Assembly: GCA_905202255.1 (NCBI GenBank)
Contig: CAJKRH010000056.1
Coordinates: 1-10,281 of the forward strand
Origin: an uncultured Ruminococcus sp.
Lineage (GTDB): Bacteria > Bacillota > Clostridia > Oscillospirales > CAG-272
DNA: 10,281 nt
Direction: 5' to 3'
Below the pieces are notes generated by a model that was given only the letters and a program-made list of their open reading frames with translations, ran no database searches and was not told the DNA's origin. The translations under genes and the position numbers were made by a program. Shown here one piece after another: positions 1 to 6,445 of this stretch; position 1 is the stretch's first letter; every line of letters begins with the position of its first letter.

Positions 1-84
1 ACACACGCTCCGCGTATGTGTCAATTCCCCTACCTGAGAGCCAAAGTCACCTCAACAGCCAAAACAAAAGATTTATGCCTATCC

Positions 85-122
85 GCTTTTTCTTTTGCAG
101 AAGCAGGCGCAAAAGAAAAAGC
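85..122. repeat. Perfect 14-bp inverted repeat with 10-nt loop
   Basis: GCTTTTTCTTTTGC at 85-98 is exactly the reverse complement of GCAAAAGAAAAAGC at 109-122, with a 10-nt loop at 99-108. Each arm is purine-only or pyrimidine-only apart from its end bases. Neither strand has a U-run straight after the stem, so it does not look like a standard intrinsic terminator. It could be one arm of a dispersed repeat element or a transcript-stabilising hairpin. Confidence 0.7.
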
Positions 123-152
123 TATCAAAAAGAAAACGCCGATATAAGATTT

Positions 153-190
153 CGCGCTCTGCGGAGCGCGACAAAGGCTCCGCGCCTTTG
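153..190. repeat. Two adjacent 7-bp GC-rich hairpins
   Basis: CGCGCTC (153-159) pairs with GAGCGCG (164-170) around a 4-nt loop. One base later CAAAGGC (172-178) pairs with GCCTTTG (184-190) around a 5-nt loop. Both stems are perfect. A third, imperfect stem follows, with CCGCC/GGCGG-type arms around 197-216. Several stems in a row with no gene between them are typical of repetitive intergenic elements. Neither stem is followed by a U-tract. Confidence 0.55.
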
Positions 191-207
191 ATGGCGCCGC
201 CTTTTGA

Positions 208-280
208 AAAAGGCGGGCGAAAACTTTAATGAAAAGGCTTGACCTAAACTTTAATGAAAAGGCGGGCGAAAACTTTTATA
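208..280. repeat. Three-unit tandem repeat, 24-25 bp per unit
   Basis: The units are 208-231, 232-256 and 257-280. Each starts with AAAAGGC and ends with an AAACTTTAATG-type block. Units 1 and 3 share the central hexamer GGGCGA, while unit 2 has TTGACCT instead. The last unit ends in AAACTTTTATA. As a result, 20 identical bases recur at 208-227 and 257-276, and 18 at 221-238 and 246-263. The A-B-A arrangement suggests slippage or a staggered duplication. No coding role is apparent. Confidence 0.75.
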
Positions 281-306
281 TAAAAAGTGCAGAAAATTTT
301 GAGTTT

Positions 307-342
307 GGCGAGCGGAGCTCGCCGAGCTCATTTCAGCTCGGC
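307..342 (-). terminator. Two overlapping hairpins at the mutS2 stop codon (possible terminator)
   Basis: GCCGAGCT (321-328) pairs perfectly with AGCTCGGC (335-342); this 8-bp stem includes the last sense codons and part of the stop codon of mutS2. GGCGAGC (307-313) pairs perfectly with GCTCGCC (317-323) around a 3-nt loop. The two stems share 321-323, so they cannot both be complete in the same RNA. In the mutS2 direction the second stem is followed by AAACTCAAAATTTTC, only a weak U-rich stretch, so factor-independent termination is plausible but not secure. Confidence 0.35.
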
Positions 343-2709
343 TATGGAAACGCCTGTATCGCCCTCGCCCCAGTTTCCGAGGCGGACGCTTGCAATTCTT
401 TTATCCTTGCGCAGAAAATCCGTCACGGCTTTGCGGAGTGCGCCCGTTCCCTTGCCGTGAATGATACGGACGGTTTTCACGCCGCTGCGTTTTGCGTCAT
501 CGAGATATTTATCGAGCATGAAGCAGGCGTCATCGCCGTACTGACCGCGAAGATCAAGCTCGGCGGAGAAATTGGCGACGGTGGAAATATCTCTTCCGCT
601 CGCCTTTTTCTTCTGCTCTTTCTCATTGAAAGTAACGGTTTCGCCGTCTATGAGCATGAGATTTTTGATGTTTGTTTTCGTTTTGATGATGCCCGCCTGC
701 ACCATGACATTGCCCGAAGAATCGGGGTCGCCGAGCAGTACGCCTTTCTGGCGGATATTCATGAGCACAACCTCATCGCCTTTTTTCAGCGGGCGGGGAA
801 GTTTATATCCCTCAAAGGTGCGCTCCTCGACGGGGTCTACTATATCGGAATTTTCGCGGAGCTTCAGACGGATAGCACGGCGCGCCTCCTCCATACTGCG
901 GGCAAGGTTTTCGCTTTCGCGCTCCTTTTTCACCTTTTCCATCTGCTCCATGATAAAATCGCTCGAGGCTCTCGCGCCCTGCAATATGCGTGAAGCCGTG
1001 GCGCGTGCTTTTTCCAGTTCTTTTTCCGCTTCCTTTTCGCGCATTTCAACAAAAGCATCCGCTTCCGCCTTTTTGCGCTTCACCTCGGCAAGAGCGGCTT
1101 CCGCTTCGGCATTGCGCTTTTCCATCTCCACGCGGTTCTGCTCGAGCCGCTCTATCGCGTTTTCAAAACGCTTGCTTTCGCCCGAAACATAAGTTTCGGC
1201 GCGGCGGATTATATCGTCGGGAAGCCCGAGCCTGCCGGAGATGGCAAAGGCATTTGATTTGCCGGGTGCGCCTATCACAAGCTTGTAGGTCGGGCGCAGG
1301 GTCGAAATATCAAATTCACATGAGGCGTTGCATACGCCGTCGGTATCGAGCGCATATATTTTCAGCTCGGCATAATGCGTCGTTGCGGCGCAGAGCGCGC
1401 CTTTTGCACGCACACTCTCCAGTATCGAAACGGCAAGTGCCGCACCCTCTACAGGGTCTGTTCCGGCGCAGAGCTCATCGAAAAGCACGAGCGTGCGCGG
1501 ACGGAGATTTTCGAGAATGGAGACTATATTCACCATATGCGAGGAGAAAGTCGAAAGCGATTGCTCTATGCTCTGTTCATCGCCGATATCGGCGAAAATA
1601 TCCTCAAATATGCCTATTTCGCTGTCGTTTCCCACGGGGAGCTGAAGCCCCGCCTGCGCCATGAGCGCGAAAAGCCCCGCTGTTTTCAGCGAAACGGTCT
1701 TGCCTCCCGTATTCGGTCCCGTTATCACGAGGCAATCGAAATCCTCACCGACGGAAATGCTTATCGGCACGCAGGTGTCTTTATTCAGCAGCGGATGACG
1801 CGCATTTTTAAGGCGGATAAGGCTCTTTTCGCTTATCTTCGGCATCATGCCCGAATAGCGGAAAGAAAGCTGGCTCTTGGCAAAAATGAGTGCCAGAGTC
1901 GTTATGCTGTGATGATTTCCGCGGAGCATCGCGGAGTTTTCGGCGATATCGGAGGAAAGCTCAAAGAGATAACGCTCCGCTTCGTCCGCCTCTGCGCGTT
2001 CGAGTATGCGTATCTCGTTATTTGCCTCCACCACGCCGACAGGCTCTATAAAGAGCGTTGCGCCCGAGGAGGAGGAATCATGCACGAGACCCTTTATCTC
2101 GTTTTTGTATTCTGCCTTGACGGGAATGACGAATCGCCCGTTTCGCACGGTGATTATCTGCTCCTGGAGATATTTTGAGTAGTGTTCGCCCGAGATGTAT
2201 TTCTGCAGGCTGTCGCGCACGCGGTTCTGCGCCGTGCGTATTTTGCGGCGGATATCATAGAGCTTGTCCGTCGCGGTATCGTTCAGATTGCCGTCGCTGT
2301 CAAAGGAACGGGCAATCTTGTTTTCGAGAGTTTTGTTTGCCGTGAGCGCGTCGAAATAATTATCGAGCGCGTTCTGCTCGCGGTTGCGGTATTCCGTCAG
2401 CGCGCGGGCGGCGGTGAGCACACGGCAGACCTCCAGAATCTCGCGCACGGTGAGCATCGCGCCCTTTTCCGCGCGGTCGATGGCGGCGGAAATATCGGTC
2501 ACGGAGCAGAAAGGCGGCATACCTTTCACGGTCTGCATCGCGTGCGCCGCTTCCGTTTCCTCCTGCATCTTCAGAACAGCACCGCGGCTTTTCGAGGGCA
2601 TGAGCGCGAGCGCCGCCGCGCGTGCGCCCTCTGTCGGCGCGCATTCTGCGAGCATGGAGCGTATTTTATCAAATTCAAGCGTTTTTATCGCTTTTTCAAA
2701 GCTTTTCAT
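328..2709 (-). CDS. mutS2: MutS2 family ATPase/endonuclease with Smr domain
   Basis: This 793-residue protein is close to the usual full length of MutS2 (about 780-790). Residues 1-300 form the MutS-like core and lever region. The ABC-type ATPase follows: Walker A GPNTGGKT 331-338, signature SLSTFSSHM 384-392, Walker B LVLFDE 407-412 and a TTH switch 443-445. Residues about 515-620 are a long Glu/Lys/Arg/Ala-rich coiled coil, 640-690 a KOW-like segment, and 716-793 the Smr domain with LDLRG (718-722) and HGKGTG (751-756). All key motifs are intact. MutS2 lacks the mismatch-binding domain of MutS1. In Bacillus it has been linked to rescue of collided ribosomes, in other bacteria to suppression of recombination. 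The start is ATG with AAGGAA five bases upstream. It lies 12 bp behind the small cysteine-rich gene, probably in one operon. Confidence 0.97.
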   Translation of the reverse strand: MKSFEKAIKTLEFDKIRSMLAECAPTEGARAAALALMPSKSRGAVLKMQEETEAAHAMQTVKGMPPFCSVTDISAAIDRAEKGAMLTVREILEVCRVLTAARALTEYRNREQNALDNYFDALTANKTLENKIARSFDSDGNLNDTATDKLYDIRRKIRTAQNRVRDSLQKYISGEHYSKYLQEQIITVRNGRFVIPVKAEYKNEIKGLVHDSSSSGATLFIEPVGVVEANNEIRILERAEADEAERYLFELSSDIAENSAMLRGNHHSITTLALIFAKSQLSFRYSGMMPKISEKSLIRLKNARHPLLNKDTCVPISISVGEDFDCLVITGPNTGGKTVSLKTAGLFALMAQAGLQLPVGNDSEIGIFEDIFADIGDEQSIEQSLSTFSSHMVNIVSILENLRPRTLVLFDELCAGTDPVEGAALAVSILESVRAKGALCAATTHYAELKIYALDTDGVCNASCEFDISTLRPTYKLVIGAPGKSNAFAISGRLGLPDDIIRRAETYVSGESKRFENAIERLEQNRVEMEKRNAEAEAALAEVKRKKAEADAFVEMREKEAEKELEKARATASRILQGARASSDFIMEQMEKVKKERESENLARSMEEARRAIRLKLRENSDIVDPVEERTFEGYKLPRPLKKGDEVVLMNIRQKGVLLGDPDSSGNVMVQAGIIKTKTNIKNLMLIDGETVTFNEKEQKKKASGRDISTVANFSAELDLRGQYGDDACFMLDKYLDDAKRSGVKTVRIIHGKGTGALRKAVTDFLRKDKRIASVRLGNWGEGDTGVSIAELK

Positions 2710-2721
2710 AAATTTTCCTTA

Positions 2722-2928
2722 TCAGTCGTCTATATACACGGGCGAAAATTCGGGAAGCTCACGCTTTCTTTTCGGCTCGTGCTTGAGTATATCGAATTTA
2801 AAACCGCGGCAGCAGTATGTATCGGCGACAACGCCCTTTTTGCGGCAGAGCATATCGCCTGTTTCGAGCGGCGTTGCCTTTTCGCAGTAGGCACAGCAAC
2901 GCGGCATATCATCGTTCTTTTTGCGCAT
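2722..2928 (-). CDS. Small cysteine-rich protein of unknown function (68 aa)
   Basis: The start at 2928 is chosen because GAGGTGG lies five bases before this ATG; an upstream GTG at 2967 would extend the frame by 13 residues but has no such site and falls within the promoter. The 68-residue product has six cysteines: 11, 12, 15, 28, 39 and 40, spaced as CCxxC, then a lone C, then CC. This suggests a small metal-binding fold, probably zinc or Fe-S. The C-terminal part is basic (KHEPKRKR, 49-56) and ends in an acidic tail. There is no signal peptide or membrane segment. I cannot assign a named family, although short proteins with this Cys pattern followed by a KKGVV and RGFKFD-like core are, from memory, found in other Clostridia. 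It is followed after 12 bp by mutS2, so the two are likely cotranscribed. Confidence 0.8.
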   Translation of the reverse strand: MRKKNDDMPRCCAYCEKATPLETGDMLCRKKGVVADTYCCRGFKFDILKHEPKRKRELPEFSPVYIDD

Positions 2929-2957
2929 GGAAACCACCTCGGAGAGTATTTTTTTAT

Positions 2958-2986
2958 AGTATAACACATATAAAATAATATTTCTA
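2958..2986 (-). promoter_or_regulatory. Probable sigma-A promoter for the small gene and mutS2
   Basis: On the minus strand an extended -10 element TGTTATACT occupies 2966-2958. TAGAAA (four of six matches to TTGACA) lies at 2986-2981, with a 17-bp spacer. Transcription would start near 2951, giving a leader of about 23 nt that contains the GAGGTGG site (2940-2934) before the ATG at 2928. The surrounding sequence is AT-rich. This would let the small gene and mutS2 be expressed independently of the upstream sporulation gene. Confidence 0.55.
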
Positions 2987-3002
2987 TAGTTTTATGTAAA
3001 TT

Positions 3003-3929
3003 TCATAACACAAAAATCGCGAAAATGCCGCCGCTTGCCGCCATGGCGAGTCCGAAAATGAGCTTTTTTGCAAGATAGGGCAATATCAAAATGGAAATTT
3101 CGCCCGCGCGCTCGGATATCTGGCAGGCGACTGACACGCCCGAGAATCCGAGCGAGAACGCCACGCCGACATACCGCAGAAGCGGCGAAAGCCCCACCGC
3201 GCCCGAAAATTCGGCACAACCGCGGCTTATTTCAAAAAAGGAGCATATCACGGCACGCAGAATCGGCGGCACGGAGTGGAAAACAAGGCATATCATATCC
3301 GCCGCCGCACCGAAAAACGCGATGAACGCGCAGACCGCGAGCATGGCGCCGCCCGCCGCCGAAACGGAGGCGACAAGCGCATGGGAAAGGCTCTCTTTTT
3401 TCGCTTTCGCAGGCAGCAGTGCGGCGGTGCTTTTACTCCTGCAAAAAAGCAGGATAAATACAATTGATAAGACGGTTTGCATGAGAAAGAGCATATAGCC
3501 CGCGCGCCTGCTGCCGAGCATGCCATCGCCTACGGCTCCGACGACAAAAGCCATGCCGGCATTACTGCAAAAGGGGAGAATTGCGCGCATTTCCGCGGCG
3601 TCCGCCTCTCCGCTTTCCCATAGCGCATGGGCACATACGGCGCTTGTGGGAAAGCCGCAGAGCAATCCGCAGAGCGCGACGGCGGCACACGCGGGCGAAA
3701 GCCCGAAGAGCCTGCCGAGCCTGCCCGCGCGGGTGAAAAGTCCGATTCTCGCAAAGAGGGCGGCGAGTGCCGAAAAAGCAAAAAGCGACGGTACGACGCG
3801 CCGCACGGCAAGCGAAAGCGAGCCTGTGATGCTTTCCGCAGCCTCGGCAGGGAATATCACAGTGCAGAAAAGCAGAAAAACGCAGAAAAGTATAGCCGCG
3901 CTCCGCAGGAAAATGCGTTTTTTCGTCAT
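3003..3929 (-). CDS. ylbJ: YlbJ/SpoVV-like sporulation membrane protein
   Basis: This 308-residue, very hydrophobic protein has about eight likely membrane segments and no large soluble domain. Features that fit the YlbJ family of the nucleoside-recognition (Gate) superfamily are VPSLFAF (46-52), CGFPTSA (91-97, where GYP-type motifs are usual), PFCSNAGMAFVVG (119-131), FEISRG (232-237) and SGVSVACQ (263-270). In Bacillus subtilis YlbJ (SpoVV) sits in the mother-cell-derived outer forespore membrane and is needed for dipicolinic acid uptake into the spore. It is shorter than the roughly 400-residue Bacillus protein, so ends or loops are reduced. The start is ATG with GGGAGGTG seven bases upstream. 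It diverges from yqfC, another sporulation gene, which supports the call. A related Gate-domain transporter remains possible. Confidence 0.75.
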   Translation of the reverse strand: MTKKRIFLRSAAILFCVFLLFCTVIFPAEAAESITGSLSLAVRRVVPSLFAFSALAALFARIGLFTRAGRLGRLFGLSPACAAVALCGLLCGFPTSAVCAHALWESGEADAAEMRAILPFCSNAGMAFVVGAVGDGMLGSRRAGYMLFLMQTVLSIVFILLFCRSKSTAALLPAKAKKESLSHALVASVSAAGGAMLAVCAFIAFFGAAADMICLVFHSVPPILRAVICSFFEISRGCAEFSGAVGLSPLLRYVGVAFSLGFSGVSVACQISERAGEISILILPYLAKKLIFGLAMAASGGIFAIFVL

Positions 3930-3938
3930 GACGGCACA

Positions 3939-3984
3939 CCTCCCGTAATAAAATATATACTGCTATATAAATTTATTACGGAGG
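3939..3984. promoter_or_regulatory. Palindromic divergent control region between ylbJ and yqfC
   Basis: CCGTAATAAA (3943-3952) is the exact reverse complement of TTTATTACGG (3972-3981). The symmetry continues through CCTCC on the left (with one extra C) and GGAGG on the right, which are the Shine-Dalgarno sequences of the two divergent genes. The centre is AT-rich and includes TATATACT (3954-3961), a fair match to sigma-E -10 elements (CATACACT-like), and TATATAA-type sequence on both strands. The whole gap is only 65 bp, so promoters for both directions must overlap here or extend into coding sequence. Sigma-E control is inferred from the Bacillus homologues. Confidence 0.5.
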
Positions 3985-3994
3985 AACGCCTTTT

Positions 3995-4255
3995 ATGAAA
4001 AAGATATCATTCTTTTCACATGATATTCCGACGACGGGAAAATACAATATCGAAATGGTGGAAAACTCGCGACTTCTGATATGCGGATGCGTCGGCGTCG
4101 CGAGCTATACGCGGGAATGCGCGCGCATCTGCACGAGGGAGGATGACATCGTAATCTCGGGCTGTGGGCTTTCGCTCTGCTGGGCGGGCGAGGGCAAAAT
4201 GCTCATCTCGGGCGACCTGCGCACGGTCACATTTGAGAAAGGAGCGAAGAAATGA
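3995..4255 (+). CDS. yqfC: Sporulation protein YqfC (YabP/YqfC family)
   Basis: This 86-residue protein matches the small beta-rich YabP/YqfC family in length and in its layout: a VENSRLLICGC segment (22-32), a hydrophilic turn region, then an IVISGCGLSL strand (52-61) and a MLISGDLRTVTF end (69-80). The family is conserved in endospore formers; in Bacillus subtilis yqfC is transcribed by sigma-E in the mother cell. The molecular role is not known. It has five cysteines (30, 32, 42, 46, 57), plus one more at 62, which is many for its size. The start is ATG with GGAGG ten bases upstream. It overlaps yqfD by four bases (ATGA), implying translational coupling. Confidence 0.93.
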   Translation: MKKISFFSHDIPTTGKYNIEMVENSRLLICGCVGVASYTRECARICTREDDIVISGCGLSLCWAGEGKMLISGDLRTVTFEKGAKK

Positions 4256-5403
4256 AATTTCTGCGTTATTTGCGCGGCTACTGCCGTGTGAAAGCGAGAG
4301 AGGAAAAAGCCGCCGCGCTCCTCTCGCTTCTCATGGAGAGGAAAATTTCCTTTACGCCGACGAAAAAGGCGGGTGACGGGCTGATATCATTTTATACGCC
4401 GTACCGTTTTCCCGAGGATGCCGAGCCGCTCTGCGAGGAGATACACCGCCGTTCTTTTCTCTCGGATTTGTACCGCTACAGGAAGCGCGCGGGGCTTGCA
4501 CTCGGCTTTATCCTTGCGGCGGCACTGATATTTGTCTCCACACTTTTTGTATGGGATATACGCATTGTCGGCGCGGAAAATACGGAAGAGGAGGAAATCT
4601 TCGCGGCGCTTGAACGGCGCGGCTTCCGGATAGGCGCGTATATCCCCTCGCTCGATAAGGAACGCATCGCCATGGAGATAACAAAGGACGAAGGGCGCTT
4701 CTCATGGTTCAAGATAAATATGCGCGGCACCGTCGCCACGATAGACATACACGAGCGCACGGGGCGCGACAGCATCGAAGCTCTCACACCGCCCTCTAAT
4801 CTCATTGCCGCATGCGACGCTCAGATTGAGCTGCTCGACGTGAGCGGCGGTGCTACAGTGGTGAAGACAGGGCAGACGGTGAAAAAAGGCGAGCTTCTCG
4901 TCAGCGGAGTCATAGATTCGCAGGCACTCGGCTACAGGCTTGTGCGTGCGCGTGGGAGCGTCTACGGCAGAACTACGCTCGAATATGATGTGAAAATCCC
5001 CGTCCGATACAGGCAAAAACTGCGCAGTAATACCGTTCTCGGCGAAAAAAGCATAATTTTTTTCGGAAAATCAATAAAAGTTTTCAAAAATGATAGAATT
5101 TCGGCAGAGTTTTATGATATAATAGAAAGAAAAACGAGAGTGACGCTTTTCGGCGTGCCTCTGCCGCTTTATACGGCGGAAAAAGAGTACATCTGCTATG
5201 AGACGAGAGAGGCACAGCGCACGCAGACGGAATGCCTGCGCGAGGCTTATGCCGAGCTGACGCTGAAAAGCTCCGCCGACCTTGACGGAGCAGAGGTTCT
5301 GGCGCGTCACACCAAGCTTGATTTCGGCGAGGAATACCTGACGCTCCACGAGCAGGTGGACTGCATAATCGATATCGCAAAGGAAGTAAAAATCGGCGGA
5401 TGA
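4252..5403 (+). CDS. yqfD: Sporulation protein YqfD
   Basis: This 383-residue protein is near the normal length of YqfD (about 390-400). Residues 1-78 are a basic cytoplasmic part beginning FLRYLRGYCRVK, a typical YqfD start. A single membrane segment spans about 81-100. After it, WDIRIVGAENTEEEEIFAAL begins a POTRA/FtsQ-like fold (about 101-168) ending in VATIDIHER, followed by a beta-rich region with VKTGQTVKKGELLVSGV-like sequence (204-220) and an acidic C-terminal helix. It is expected in the mother-cell membrane during engulfment and later stages, under sigma-E. Its exact function is unknown. It is coupled to yqfC by a 4-base overlap, with AAGGAG (4239-4244) seven bases before its ATG. 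An AT-rich stretch at about 5045-5130 carries a possible internal promoter. Confidence 0.95.
   Translation: MKFLRYLRGYCRVKAREEKAAALLSLLMERKISFTPTKKAGDGLISFYTPYRFPEDAEPLCEEIHRRSFLSDLYRYRKRAGLALGFILAAALIFVSTLFVWDIRIVGAENTEEEEIFAALERRGFRIGAYIPSLDKERIAMEITKDEGRFSWFKINMRGTVATIDIHERTGRDSIEALTPPSNLIAACDAQIELLDVSGGATVVKTGQTVKKGELLVSGVIDSQALGYRLVRARGSVYGRTTLEYDVKIPVRYRQKLRSNTVLGEKSIIFFGKSIKVFKNDRISAEFYDIIERKTRVTLFGVPLPLYTAEKEYICYETREAQRTQTECLREAYAELTLKSSADLDGAEVLARHTKLDFGEEYLTLHEQVDCIIDIAKEVKIGG
5094..5123 (+). promoter_or_regulatory. Possible vegetative promoter inside yqfD, for phoH onward
   Basis: TGATATAAT at 5115-5123 is a perfect extended -10 element. TAGAAT at 5094-5099, 18 bp upstream, is a weak -35. 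It lies in an AT-rich segment (about 5045-5130) that differs from the GC-richer coding sequence around it. Transcription would start near 5130, about 300 bp before phoH. A sigma-A promoter here would separate housekeeping genes (phoH, ybeY, era, recO) from the sporulation genes upstream. This rests on motif match and position only. Confidence 0.4.
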
Positions 5404-5425
5404 CCGCCATATTCAAGGAGATAAA

Positions 5426-6445
5426 ATGTACGAGAAAACCGTTACAACGGAGAGCGCCGAAGAAACGGCGGCAATCTTTGGAAACTACGACAAAAACGCG
5501 GAGATAATCGAAAAGATATTTTCCGTTTCCGTCGGGAACAGAATAAGCGAAACGACGGCGGGCGACTGCATCATAATCCGCGGTGAAGAGCAGGAAAATG
5601 TCCGTCTCGCCGCGAAAACCGTGGAGACTCTGCTCGGCATGGCGAAACTCGGCACGGAGATAGGCGAGCAGAATACGGAATACATCGCGGGACTGCTCAA
5701 AAGCGGCGAGGAACCCGAGAAATTCGATTCCGACTGCGTCTGCGTGACGACAAAGGGCAAGCCGATAAGGGCGAAAACCGTCGGTCAGAAGAAATATATC
5801 GACGCGATAAGAAAAAATACGGTAGTCATGGGTGTCGGTCCTGCGGGAACAGGCAAGACTTTTCTTGCCGTTGCCGTGGCGAGCGCGGCGCTGAGAAATA
5901 AGGAATTTTCGCGCATTATCCTGACGCGCCCCGCAGTCGAGGCGGGAGAGAAGCTCGGATTTCTCCCCGGCGACCTGCAAACGAAAATAGACCCTTATCT
6001 GCGTCCGCTTCACGATGCACTCTATGAAATGTTCGGCGAGGCTTATCAGAAATATATCGAGCGGGGAGCGATAGAAATAGCTCCTCTTGCCTATATGCGC
6101 GGCAGAACTCTGGATGACAGCTTCATCATCCTCGATGAGGCGCAGAACACCACGCCCGAGCAGATGAAAATGTTTCTCACGCGTCTCGGCTTCAATTCCA
6201 AGGCGGTGGTGACGGGCGACCTCACGCAGACCGACCTGCCCGACGGCAAGCGCAGCGGTCTTGCCGAGGCGGTGAAGATTCTCGACGGCATAGAGGATAT
6301 AGCCGTGCAGCGCCTGACGGAGCGCGATGTAGTGCGCCACAGGCTCGTGCAGAAGATAATTCTCGCATATGAGAAATACGATAAGGACAAGCGCGAAAAG
6401 CGCGACAAATACCGCTTAAAGAGGAATGACAAAAATGAGAAATAG
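5426..6445 (+). CDS. phoH: PhoH family ATPase (PhoH/YlaK-type P-loop protein)
   Basis: This 339-residue protein has the normal length and layout of the short PhoH form. The N-terminal part (1-110) resembles the KH-like region of the family. The P-loop domain follows, with Walker A GPAGTGKT (138-145), the LTRPAVEAGEKLGFLPGDL block (166-184), Walker B FIILDEAQN (233-241) and the sensor stretch GDLTQTDLP (264-272). It ends in a strongly basic tail (about 315-339, many Lys/Arg), which could help bind RNA. PhoH proteins are cytoplasmic ATPases related to helicase folds. Their link with YbeY, seen here as overlapping genes, points to RNA or ribosome metabolism; the exact reaction is unsettled. AAGGAG (5415-5420) lies five bases before the ATG, and yqfD ends 22 bp upstream. 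Confidence 0.95.
   Translation: MYEKTVTTESAEETAAIFGNYDKNAEIIEKIFSVSVGNRISETTAGDCIIIRGEEQENVRLAAKTVETLLGMAKLGTEIGEQNTEYIAGLLKSGEEPEKFDSDCVCVTTKGKPIRAKTVGQKKYIDAIRKNTVVMGVGPAGTGKTFLAVAVASAALRNKEFSRIILTRPAVEAGEKLGFLPGDLQTKIDPYLRPLHDALYEMFGEAYQKYIERGAIEIAPLAYMRGRTLDDSFIILDEAQNTTPEQMKMFLTRLGFNSKAVVTGDLTQTDLPDGKRSGLAEAVKILDGIEDIAVQRLTERDVVRHRLVQKIILAYEKYDKDKREKRDKYRLKRNDKNEK

Larger units (their letters stand above)
1..327. other. Repeat-rich intergenic region downstream of mutS2
   Basis: No convincing gene was found here. The stretch is built from short structured pieces: a perfect inverted repeat (85-122), GC hairpins (153-170 and 172-190), an imperfect hairpin (about 197-216), a three-unit tandem repeat (208-280) and two overlapping hairpins at the mutS2 stop (307-342). 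An open frame runs on the plus strand from the window edge to a stop at 145-147, with an ATG at 16 that would give 43 residues. It has no visible ribosome binding site and is crossed by the inverted repeat, so it is more likely repeat sequence than a gene. The mixture resembles dispersed REP/BIME-like intergenic elements, which is an inference because only one copy is visible. Confidence 0.6.

Noticed and set aside
19..24. TTGACA on the minus strand near the left edge, a possible -35 element
   Set aside because: The matching -10 would fall outside the window, so it cannot be supported.
33..40. CTCTCAGG on the minus strand, as in glycine riboswitches
   Set aside because: The rest of the aptamer (GGAGAG, CCGAAGGGGCAA-type core) is missing upstream on that strand.
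85..122. Inverted repeat as an intrinsic terminator
   Set aside because: Neither strand has a U-run after the stem, and the stem is AT-rich.
5084..6340. Long open frame on the minus strand opposite yqfD/phoH
   Set aside because: It lies wholly antisense to well-identified genes, has no recognisable domain and is rich in Arg/His, as expected from reverse reading of GC-rich codons.
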